10,780 nt of DNA, taken from the NCBI GenBank assembly GCA_025929455.1, contig JAICMB010000063.1, positions 1 to 10,780 of the forward strand. The letters run 5' to 3'. A program made the translations under genes and the position numbers. The notes under the pieces were generated by a model. The model saw only the letters and a program-made list of their open reading frames with translations, was not told where the DNA came from and ran no database searches. This DNA is from Bryobacteraceae bacterium. Its GTDB lineage: Bacteria > Acidobacteriota > Terriglobia > Bryobacterales > Bryobacteraceae. Of this stretch, positions 1-6,103 are shown piece by piece. Numbering within the stretch: the stretch's first letter is position 1; every line of letters begins with the position of its first letter.

Positions 1-2
1 AG

Positions 3-1247
3 CTGTTCCACCGGCTGCGTCGCGAAGAGATCGACGCCTATCTCGCAAATCGCCGCGCGAAGGGTTTCACGGTAATTCAGGCCGTGGTGCTCGCCGAATT
101 CGATGGCCTGCACGCGCCCAACGCGTACGGAGCGAAGCCGCTTGCGCATGATTATCCGGGGCGTCCTGAAGACGCTTATTTCGAGCTCGTCGACTACACG
201 GTGGCGCGCGCTCGCGAAAACGGTTTGTACATCGGCATGCTGCCGACCTGGGGCGATAAGGTGACCGCGCGTGAGGGCGGCATCGGCCCCGTTGTTTTCA
301 ACCCGGCGAATGCGCGCCTGTACGGGCGCTTTCTCGGCGAGCGTTATGGCGGCGCGCCGAACATCATCTGGATACTCGGAGGCGACCGCACCGCCAATGG
401 CGAAGAGGCCGTGTGGCGCGCGATGGCGGCAGGCATACAGGAGGGCGACGGCGTGCGGCACCTAATCACGTTTCATCCGCGCGGCGGCCGTTCGTCATCG
501 CAGTGGTTCCAGAACGACCGCTGGCTTGCGTTCAACATGCTGCAATCCGGGCATAGCCGTCGCGACCTTGCCAACTATGAGATGATCACGGCCGATTACA
601 AGCGCAGGCCCGTAAAGCCCGTTATCGACGGCGAGCCGCGCTACGAAGACCACCCCATCAACTGGAACCCCAAAAACGGCTGGTTCGATGCCTTCGACGC
701 GCGCCAGGCGGCCTACTGGGCGCTGTTCGCCGGAGCGCCCGGCCATACCTACGGCTGCCATGATATCTGGCAGTTTTGGACTCCCGCGCGCAAGCCGATT
801 TCGAGCGCACGCACGGACTGGCACAAGGCGATCGACCTGCCGGGATCGTTTCAGATGCAGCATGCGCGGATGTTGCTCGAATCGCGCCCGTTCTTCTCGC
901 GCGTGCCCGATCAGGGCTTGCTCGCACAGGACGCTGGCAGCGGAGCGGACCATGTGCAAGCGACGCGCGGGTACGGCTATGCGTTCGTGTACGTTCCGAC
1001 CGGCAAGCCGGTGCGTGTCGCGCCGAGGGCCATCGGCGCCGGAACGCTGCAGGCGTGGTGGTATGATCCTCGCACGGGCGAATCGCGGCGTATCGGGAAA
1101 GTGCGCGGTGTATCTGAGGCTAACTTCATGCCGCCAAGTACGCCCCGCCGCGGCAACGATTGGGTGCTGGTGCTCGACGATGCGGAACGGCGGTTTGCGC
1201 GGCCCGGTGTTGTAAACGGGAGCGCCGGTCCCGCACGGCTGCCGTGA
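3..1247 (+). CDS. GH140-like (DUF4038, apiosidase-like) glycoside hydrolase, 5' end missing
   Basis: The reading frame is open from base 3, so the N-terminus (signal peptide and first barrel strands) lies outside the window; 414 codons remain. The first visible residues (FHRLRREEIDAYLANRRAKG, then FTVIQAVVLAEFDG) match the DUF4038 barrel signature seen in GH140 enzymes, whose characterised members release D-apiose from pectin rhamnogalacturonan II. Two acidic residues fit a retaining glycosidase pair: Asp in WILGGDRT (codon 384-386), at the end of a barrel strand, and Glu in VIDGEPRYED (codon 633-635). The C-terminal ~110 residues (RPFFSRVPDQGLL to DWVLVLDD) look like the small beta-sandwich 'putative collagen-binding' domain that follows DUF4038 barrels. 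The protein is probably secreted or periplasmic, but its signal peptide is not visible. The family is fairly sure; the substrate is not, because many DUF4038 proteins have no known activity. No terminator with a T-run follows the stop. Confidence 0.85.
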   Translation: MFHRLRREEIDAYLANRRAKGFTVIQAVVLAEFDGLHAPNAYGAKPLAHDYPGRPEDAYFELVDYTVARARENGLYIGMLPTWGDKVTAREGGIGPVVFNPANARLYGRFLGERYGGAPNIIWILGGDRTANGEEAVWRAMAAGIQEGDGVRHLITFHPRGGRSSSQWFQNDRWLAFNMLQSGHSRRDLANYEMITADYKRRPVKPVIDGEPRYEDHPINWNPKNGWFDAFDARQAAYWALFAGAPGHTYGCHDIWQFWTPARKPISSARTDWHKAIDLPGSFQMQHARMLLESRPFFSRVPDQGLLAQDAGSGADHVQATRGYGYAFVYVPTGKPVRVAPRAIGAGTLQAWWYDPRTGESRRIGKVRGVSEANFMPPSTPRRGNDWVLVLDDAERRFARPGVVNGSAGPARLP

Positions 1248-1284
1248 AGCGGCCGTCGACGCGGCAGGTCCGATCCCGATCGGC

Positions 1285-1290
1285 TACAAT
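1285..1290 (+). promoter_or_regulatory. candidate -10 element of the rplS promoter
   Basis: TACAAT (5 of 6 to TATAAT) lies 36 bases before the rplS ATG, in the only non-coding gap upstream. A weak -35 candidate is GCGGCA at 1261-1266 (18-base spacer, 3 of 6). The spacer contains a perfect inverted repeat, CCGATC-CC-GATCGG (1270-1283). It is too tight to form a hairpin but could be a protein-binding site. The promoter is inferred from sequence only. Confidence 0.45.
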
Positions 1291-1325
1291 ATAGGTTCCG
1301 AAGCATTTGTCCCCAAGGATCCCCC

Positions 1326-1673
1326 ATGCAGACAGCGCTCCTCACGAAGGTAATCAATAAGCATCGCCGTACTAACGTTCCGGAGTTCCGGCCCGGCGAC
1401 ACCATTCGCGTTCACGTCAAAATCCGCGAGGGCGACAAAGAGCGCCTGCAGGCCTTCGAGGGCACCGTCATCGCGCGCAAAAACACCGGGCTCGGTGAAA
1501 CCGTCACGGTGCGCAAGATCAGCTTTGGACAGGGCGTCGAACGCATTTTCCCAGTCAATGCGCCGGTGATCGACCGTATTGACGTGGTCCGCACCGGACG
1601 TGTGCGCCGCGCCAAACTGTACTATCTACGCGGTCTGAGGGGCAAAGCGGCGCGCCTGCGCGAACGCGACTAG
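1326..1673 (+). CDS. rplS: 50S ribosomal protein L19
   Basis: This encodes a 115-residue protein of typical L19 length. L19 sits at the interface of the 30S and 50S subunits and takes part in intersubunit bridging. Family signatures are visible in order: [20 protein letters not shown] (residues ~21-40), the basic segment [35 protein letters not shown], and the basic C-terminal tail [20 protein letters not shown]. The start is ATG with an AAGGA ribosome binding site at 1315-1319, 6 bases upstream. trmD and rimM, which often precede rplS, are absent here; the gene upstream is a glycosidase. A promoter-like TACAAT lies upstream and a hairpin plus T-run directly follows the stop, so rplS may be transcribed partly on its own. 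The downstream rnhB and lepB genes match a known neighbourhood of rplS in several phyla. Confidence 0.98.
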   Translation: MQTALLTKVINKHRRTNVPEFRPGDTIRVHVKIREGDKERLQAFEGTVIARKNTGLGETVTVRKISFGQGVERIFPVNAPVIDRIDVVRTGRVRRAKLYYLRGLRGKAARLRERD

Positions 1674-1698
1674 ACCGCTTCCACGAACGCGGTCTTTT
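1672..1698 (+). terminator. terminator-like hairpin between rplS and rnhB
   Basis: A 7-bp perfect stem, AGACCGC (1672-1678) with GCGGTCT (1689-1695), has a 10-base loop and a short T-run at 1695-1698. It begins inside the rplS stop codon and ends 3 bases before the rnhB GTG. The stem is GC-rich but the T-run is short, so it could be a partial terminator or attenuator rather than a full stop. There is no room for a separate rnhB promoter after it. Confidence 0.55.
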
Positions 1699-1701
1699 GA
1701 A

Positions 1702-2394
1702 GTGAAAATCTCCGGCAAGTTCGAACGGGACGCGCGCCAGCGCGGGTACCACGTTATCGCCGGTCTTGATGAAGTCGGACGCGGCGCTTTGTTCGGTCCC
1801 GTTTTCGCCGCAGCCGTGGTGCTCGCGCCGGAGCGGCCCATTCGCGGACTGCGCGACAGTAAGGAGCTTCCGCCCGCGCGCCGCGAGTTGCTGGCGGAGC
1901 GCATCCTAGTGCGTGCCGCTGCCTGGGGCATCGCCGCGGCCGACGCGTTCGAGATTGATCGCCTCAATATTCTGCAGGCCTCCAAGCTGGCCATGACGCG
2001 CGCGCTCGCGATGCTGAACCCCGCGCCGGACTGCCTGCTGGTCGATGCCGTCGCAATCGATTCTCCTCTGCCGCAACAAGCCATCATCCACGGCGACGCG
2101 CTGTCGTTTTCCATAGCCGCAGCGTCCATTCTGGCGAAGGTGGAGCGCGACGCCTGTATGCGCGAATGGGACAAAGTGTTTCCCCAGTACGGCTTCAAAA
2201 ATCACAAAGGCTACTCCACACCCGAACATTGGGAAGCCCTCCGGGCGCACGGCCCCACGCCGCTGCACCGCTTCAGCTTCTGGCCGGTGCGCGACAACTG
2301 CCCGCACGCAATGTGGGCCGGATATCCCAAGCAGGCGGACCTGTTCGAACGCATCGCGGATGCGGAGGCCGGGGAGATCGGCGCGTGGGCGTAG
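1702..2394 (+). CDS. rnhB: ribonuclease HII
   Basis: This 230-residue enzyme cleaves the RNA strand of RNA-DNA hybrids and starts removal of ribonucleotides misincorporated in DNA. The DEDD active site can be read directly: Asp23 and Glu24 in GLDEVGRG, Asp115 in LLVDA, and Asp132 in HGDALS, with the 17-residue Asp-Asp spacing seen in bacterial RNase HII. The GRG motif (26-28), LRDSKELP (50-57), AASILAKVERD (140-150) and HKGYSTPEH (168-176) are also conserved, the last carrying the tyrosine that stacks on the substrate. The start is GTG at 1702, giving the usual short N-terminal lead (about 20 residues) before the first active-site strand. No good Shine-Dalgarno precedes it, because the upstream bases are taken by the terminator-like hairpin. 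The end overlaps or nearly abuts the next small gene. Confidence 0.97.
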   Translation: MKISGKFERDARQRGYHVIAGLDEVGRGALFGPVFAAAVVLAPERPIRGLRDSKELPPARRELLAERILVRAAAWGIAAADAFEIDRLNILQASKLAMTRALAMLNPAPDCLLVDAVAIDSPLPQQAIIHGDALSFSIAAASILAKVERDACMREWDKVFPQYGFKNHKGYSTPEHWEALRAHGPTPLHRFSFWPVRDNCPHAMWAGYPKQADLFERIADAEAGEIGAWA

Positions 2395-2432
2395 GCGATA
2401 GCAGGGTGGCGGGACGGGAGGCCGTAGGGACA

Positions 2433-2699
2433 ATGGAGCGGCCGCGGGTTCCGTTTCACCGGAAGCTGGGCAGCTTCATCTTCGTCGCGTTCGCGTTCGA
2501 GTTGGGCGTTTTTCTGCTCGTTTTTCCGTGGCTCGGCAATTGGGGCCGCGCCTCGATCCCTGGCCTGACGGTCTGGCTGGGGACCTATTGGGGCAGTTCG
2601 TATCTGCGGGGCGCCATTAGCGGCCTCGGCGCGCTAGACCTGTATGTTTCACTGTCGGAGTTTGCCAGACTGCGGAGAAGCTGGGGCGCTGGGCGGTAA
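2433..2699 (+). CDS. small membrane protein of unknown function between rnhB and lepB
   Basis: I do not recognise this 88-residue protein. It has a basic N-terminus (MERPRVPFHRK), then one clear membrane helix (residues ~12-33, rich in Phe, Val and Leu). A second, weaker hydrophobic stretch (~40-75) contains several Gly, Trp and Tyr residues, and the tail is basic (RLRRSWGAGR). Topology prediction would probably give one or two helices. The ATG at 2433 has a GGGAGG element at 2416-2421 (11-base gap). A GTG at 2385 in the same frame would overlap the end of rnhB by 10 bases and add 16 non-hydrophobic residues, so I prefer the ATG. It lies 17 bases before the first lepB, in the same direction as rplS-rnhB-lepB-lepB, so co-transcription is likely. 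A link to protein export is a guess from position only. Confidence 0.72.
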   Translation: MERPRVPFHRKLGSFIFVAFAFELGVFLLVFPWLGNWGRASIPGLTVWLGTYWGSSYLRGAISGLGALDLYVSLSEFARLRRSWGAGR

Positions 2700-2716
2700 G
2701 ATGAAAGCATCGCGCG

Positions 2717-3529
2717 ATGAGTGAAATAGTGGAGGGCGGCGCCGTAGCGCTAGCGGGGGAGTCGCCCGCGGCCGCACCGGCGATGGCCCGCTCTGAGCGT
2801 GCGCGCGGTGCGGTAGCGGAATGGACCGTCATCGCGCTGCTGTTGCTGTTCGCGACCACGACGCTGGTGCAGGCGTACGTGATTCCATCGGGATCGATGG
2901 AAGACACGCTGCTCATCGGCGATCATCTACTGGTGGACAAGCTCGCATATGCGCCCGCCGGGCCGGTAAGCAAATACCTGTTGCCGTATGAAGAGCCTAA
3001 GCGCGGCGACATCGCGGTGTTCCGATATCCCATCAATATCCGCGAGACGTTCGTAAAACGCGTGATTGGCATTCCCGGCGATCGCATCCGCATCGTGAAC
3101 CAGCAACTCTATCGCAACGGCGTGAACGTACCGGAGCCGTACGTTTTCCACAAGAATCCTTACGGCGATTCGTACAAGGATAATTTCCCGGGCGAGCCGA
3201 ATACGTTCGTCTTTGAGCCGGCGCGCGATATGCTGCAGAACCATGTCGTGAACGGCGAAGTGGTGGTGCCGCCGGGCCGATACTTCGTCATGGGCGATAA
3301 CCGCGACAATTCGCTGGACAGCCGGTATTGGGGCTTCGTGCCGCGCGACAACATTATCGGCAAGCCGCTGGTCGTATACTGGTCCTACGAAGCTCCGACG
3401 GCTGACCTTACGGCCAGCACCATTCCGGCACTTTGGCGTCATAGCGCCGATATGGCGCTGCACCTGTTCACGCGCACACGTTGGCGCCGCACTTTGATGT
3501 TGATACATGGCTACCACGGCAACCACTAA
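2717..3529 (+). CDS. lepB: signal peptidase I, first of two tandem copies
   Basis: This 270-residue membrane serine protease removes signal peptides from Sec-exported proteins. An Ala-rich cytoplasmic lead (1-34) is followed by one membrane helix (~35-53). Then come the S26 family boxes: the catalytic Ser60 in IPSGSM, the general-base Lys114 in FVKRVIGIPGD, and the GDNRDNSLDSRYWG box (193-206). Box B and C elements LLIGDHLLVDK and KRGDIAVF are also clear. Having one N-terminal helix rather than two resembles Gram-positive-type enzymes more than E. coli LepB. The C-terminus carries a basic, amphipathic LFTRTRWRRTL stretch that recurs in the second copy. The start is ATG at 2717 with no strong Shine-Dalgarno. 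The last 23 bases overlap the start of the second lepB, which suggests translational coupling. Confidence 0.96.
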   Translation: MSEIVEGGAVALAGESPAAAPAMARSERARGAVAEWTVIALLLLFATTTLVQAYVIPSGSMEDTLLIGDHLLVDKLAYAPAGPVSKYLLPYEEPKRGDIAVFRYPINIRETFVKRVIGIPGDRIRIVNQQLYRNGVNVPEPYVFHKNPYGDSYKDNFPGEPNTFVFEPARDMLQNHVVNGEVVVPPGRYFVMGDNRDNSLDSRYWGFVPRDNIIGKPLVVYWSYEAPTADLTASTIPALWRHSADMALHLFTRTRWRRTLMLIHGYHGNH

Positions 3530-4310
3530 ACCCGCCGCAAAAGGCGCCGCGCCCACGCCGGCAGCACCCGCGCAGCCGCCTCGTAACTCGCTCGCAGAGT
3601 GGGTTGTTACGTTCCTGATTCTCGTTTTCGGCGTCACGTTTATCGCGCAGCCGTTCGTGATCCCGACCTCGTCGATGCATAATACGCTGCTGACAGGTGA
3701 CCACCTGATCGTCGACAAGCTCGCGTACTCGCCGCCGGGTCCGGTCTCGCAGTACCTGCTGCCGTATCAGGACGTGAAGCGTGGTGACATTATCGTCTTC
3801 CGTCACCCCGTGCTGCTTCAGGAAGATTACGTGAAGCGCGTTATCGGCGTCCCCGGCGATCACATCAAACTAGTGAACAAACAGCTCTGGTTGAACGGGC
3901 ATGCGGTGAAGGAGCCGTATGTGATCCACCTGTATGACAGCATCGATCCGTACCGCGATAACTTCCCGAACGGCGGCCCGATCGACTATGTGTCCGATCC
4001 GCGTATGGGCGAGCGCGCAAACGAGATGCTGCAGAATGACGTGAAGAACGGCGAACTCGTGGTGCCGCCCGGCAACTATTTTGCGATGGGCGATAACCGC
4101 GACAATTCGCTCGACAGCCGGTACTGGGGGCTGGTGCCGCGCGACACCATTACAGGCAAGCCGACGATCATCTTCTGGTCATACGACGCCTCAACCGAGG
4201 ACCTGCGCGACTACAACGTCCGGCACTTCATCGATCTGTTCATGCACTTTTTCACGAAAACGCGTTGGGACCGCACGTTGAAGCTGGTGCATAGATACCC
4301 GCTGCAGTAG
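3507..4310 (+). CDS. lepB: signal peptidase I, second tandem copy
   Basis: This 267-residue paralogue is encoded in a different frame, starting inside the last 23 bases of the first copy. It has the same layout: a Pro/Ala/Lys-rich lead (1-29), one membrane helix (~31-49), catalytic Ser56 in IPTSSM, Lys110 in YVKRVIGVPGD, and GDNRDNSLDSRYWG (195-208). The serine box differs from the first copy (TSSM against SGSM) and the next residues are His-Asn instead of Glu-Asp. The variable insert before MLQN is longer here (residues ~140-175). Both differences lie near the substrate cleft in known structures, so specificity may differ. The C-terminal FFTKTRWDRTLKLVHRY segment matches the first copy. A block of 44 bases in the GDNRDNS box (4086-4129) differs from the first copy (3290-3333) at only two positions. 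It ends 3 bases before a convergent gene. Confidence 0.96.
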   Translation: MATTATTKPAAKGAAPTPAAPAQPPRNSLAEWVVTFLILVFGVTFIAQPFVIPTSSMHNTLLTGDHLIVDKLAYSPPGPVSQYLLPYQDVKRGDIIVFRHPVLLQEDYVKRVIGVPGDHIKLVNKQLWLNGHAVKEPYVIHLYDSIDPYRDNFPNGGPIDYVSDPRMGERANEMLQNDVKNGELVVPPGNYFAMGDNRDNSLDSRYWGLVPRDTITGKPTIIFWSYDASTEDLRDYNVRHFIDLFMHFFTKTRWDRTLKLVHRYPLQ

Positions 4311-4313
4311 TGC

Positions 4314-4694
4314 TCACGCGCGCCGGCTCGGCGGCGGCCACAGTTCGAAGCGATTGCCGTCCGGGTCCACGGCCCATCCGAAGCGCCCGTACTCGTGCTC
4401 CTCGATTTTCTCGTCCACGGCGACGCCGGCCGCGCGAAGTTGCCGCAACATGCCGTCCAGATCGTCGACGATATAGTCGATCATGAACGGCGCGGCGCTC
4501 GGGGCGAAATACTTCGTGTCTTGCGGAAACGGCGCCCAGACGGTGGTGTGTCGTTCGCCATCGCCGCTCGTCCATTCAAGGGACACCGATCCTTGTTCTG
4601 GTTTTAAACCCAGATGGTTTTCATACCAGTTATTGAGGGCCTGCGGATCTGCGCTTTTAAAGAAGATTCCACCAATGCCGAGCACGCGCGCCAT
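4314..4694 (-). CDS. VOC / glyoxalase-fold protein, substrate unknown
   Basis: With the ATG at 4694 this is a 126-residue single-repeat-pair VOC protein. The two halves are visible: GIGGIFFKSADPQALNNWYENHLGLKP for the first beta-alpha-beta module, and MIDYIVDDLDGMLRQLRAAG for the second. It ends in the typical VDPDGNRFELWPP strand, whose Glu is a usual metal ligand. The first-strand His or Gln normally found after GIG is replaced by Gly, and the second-half His is not evident. The classic metal site therefore looks incomplete, and glyoxalase I activity should not be assumed. The frame is open further upstream to 4787, but those 31 extra residues do not resemble the family, and Met32 sits exactly where VOC proteins begin. 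The upstream bases show no clear Shine-Dalgarno. It is convergent with lepB, with no terminator in the 3-base gap. Confidence 0.85.
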   Translation of the reverse strand: MARVLGIGGIFFKSADPQALNNWYENHLGLKPEQGSVSLEWTSGDGERHTTVWAPFPQDTKYFAPSAAPFMIDYIVDDLDGMLRQLRAAGVAVDEKIEEHEYGRFGWAVDPDGNRFELWPPPSRRA

Positions 4695-4824
4695 GTGGAT
4701 GATGGCAGCGCGCGATAGCGGTCTATCGAGCGGGCGCCGATGCGCCGTACACACGGTTGCGGTGCGCTCGCCTACGGCAGCGATCAATCGTAGGCAATAC
4801 CGCGAGTCTTCTGGCGAAGCATAG

Positions 4825-4852
4825 TTGAATCACGAGTCTTGTTCAATATCAT
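4825..4852 (+). promoter_or_regulatory. candidate promoter of the cupin-epimerase pair
   Basis: TTGAAT (4825-4830) and TATCAT (4847-4852) are separated by 16 bases and lie 40-67 bases before the cupin ATG. The -10 matches 5 of 6 and the -35 matches 4 of 6. The -35 and the bases before the -10 also form an inverted repeat, TTGAA-N12-TTCAA (4825-4846), a possible operator. The site is in the 197-base gap between divergent genes, which otherwise holds no recognisable gene. Confidence 0.4.
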
Positions 4853-4891
4853 TCACCGCACACCCGCATGTGATGATATAGAACGAAACGC

Positions 4892-6103
4892 ATGTCCAAC
4901 GTTCAGAGTGTTCGTGAAGCGCTGCGGCGCGGTGAAGGTATCGTCCGTCTTGCGCCGTGCTGGGTTCCGCGCGCGTTTTTGATGCCAGGCGGCCGGCTCA
5001 AGCTTGACCCGCGCGATCTGTATGTGCTCGGAGCCCATCGCGGCGGAATCGACGAGCGCTGGTTCTCCTCCACCACTCACGCCGACAACGGCCCGGGCAC
5101 GCCTGAGGATGAGGGCTTGAGCTACATCGCGTGCGGCGACAAGAAAGTTCTGCTGAAAGAAGGCATCGACGAACTCGGCGACGAGCTTCTTGGCGCCGAT
5201 GTCATGCGCGAGCAGGGCGGCTGGAATCTCCTGTGCAAGTTTTTCGATAACCTCGGACCCATACCGCACCACATGCACCAGAACGAGCGCGACGCGCGCC
5301 GCGTCGGTCGCAACGCCAAGCCGGAAGCCTACTACTTTCCGCCTCAATATAACTTCAAGGACAACAATTTTCCGTACACGTTCATGGGCCTCGAACCGGG
5401 CACCACGCGCGACGACGTGCGCCGGTGTCTCGAGCACTGGAACGAGGGCGACAACGGCATTCTCGATCACTCGAAAGCGTACAAGCTGAAGCCCGGCACC
5501 GGATGGCAGATCGACCCTGGCATTCTGCACGCGCCCGGCTCGCTGGTCACTTATGAACCGCAGGTGAACTCGGACGTTTTTTCGATGTTCCAGTCGATGG
5601 TAGAAGGCCGCGCGGTGCCCTGGGACCTCTGCGTGAAGGATGTGCCCGCCGAACACCACGACGACCTCGACTACATTCTCGACATGCTCGACTGGGATGC
5701 CAATGTCGATCCGGAGTTTGCAAAAAACCGGCTGTTCCATCCGGCAGAGGCATCGCGGGACGACGCGCATCACGAGAACTGGGTCGTATACTCAACGCCG
5801 TTCTACTCGGCGAAAGAGCTCACGGTGTATCCCGGCTGCACGGTCACCGTGTGCGACGCGGCGGCACACGGACTGATTGTTACGCAGGGCTGGGGAACCG
5901 TCGGCAAAATGGACGTAGAAACGCCGTCGCTCATCCGCTACGGCCAGATGACGAAAGATGAGTTGTTCGTTTCGGCCGCTGCCGCACGACAAGGCCTGCA
6001 AGTTACAAATCGCAGCGATACAGAAAATCTGGTGATGCTGAAACACTTCGGACCGGGCAATCCGGACGCATTCGGACGAAACGGCAGGCCGAGACAGGCA
6101 TGA
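4892..6103 (+). CDS. two-domain cupin protein resembling type I phosphomannose isomerase
   Basis: The protein has 403 residues. The first cupin shows a probable metal site: His127 and His129 in IPHHMHQ, Glu145 in KPEAYYF, and His213 in DPGILHAPG. Their order and spacing resemble the zinc site of short bacterial mannose-6-phosphate isomerases. The C-terminal part (~295-390) forms a second barrel-like domain: YPGCTVTV, HGLIVTQGWGTV, SLIRYGQMTKDELFV, VMLKHFGPGNPDAF. The usual Gln ligand of the Q-x-H motif is replaced by His. This supports a sugar or sugar-phosphate isomerase of the cupin type, but I cannot name a substrate. The start is fixed: an in-frame TGA at 4871-4873 precedes it and ATG 4892 is the first start codon after that stop. 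The stop overlaps the next gene's start (ATGA at 6100-6103), so the two are translated together. Confidence 0.75.
   Translation: MSNVQSVREALRRGEGIVRLAPCWVPRAFLMPGGRLKLDPRDLYVLGAHRGGIDERWFSSTTHADNGPGTPEDEGLSYIACGDKKVLLKEGIDELGDELLGADVMREQGGWNLLCKFFDNLGPIPHHMHQNERDARRVGRNAKPEAYYFPPQYNFKDNNFPYTFMGLEPGTTRDDVRRCLEHWNEGDNGILDHSKAYKLKPGTGWQIDPGILHAPGSLVTYEPQVNSDVFSMFQSMVEGRAVPWDLCVKDVPAEHHDDLDYILDMLDWDANVDPEFAKNRLFHPAEASRDDAHHENWVVYSTPFYSAKELTVYPGCTVTVCDAAAHGLIVTQGWGTVGKMDVETPSLIRYGQMTKDELFVSAAAARQGLQVTNRSDTENLVMLKHFGPGNPDAFGRNGRPRQA

Noticed and set aside
1626..2198. 190-codon open frame on the - strand across rnhB
   Set aside because: It is a Ser/Ala/Arg-rich shadow translation opposite an intact RNase HII with all active-site residues.
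2927..3718. 263-codon open frame on the - strand across the two lepB genes
   Set aside because: It is the shadow of two clear signal peptidase genes and has no family signature of its own.
4694..4787. N-terminal extension of the VOC protein to the ATG at 4787
   Set aside because: The extra 31 residues do not fit the fold, and the internal Met is exactly where family members begin.
4853..5773. Long open frame on the - strand (306 codons) antisense to the cupin gene
   Set aside because: Its translation is low-complexity and rich in Val, Arg and His, with no recognisable motif. It is fully opposite a gene with clear metal-site motifs. Long antisense frames are expected in GC-rich coding DNA.
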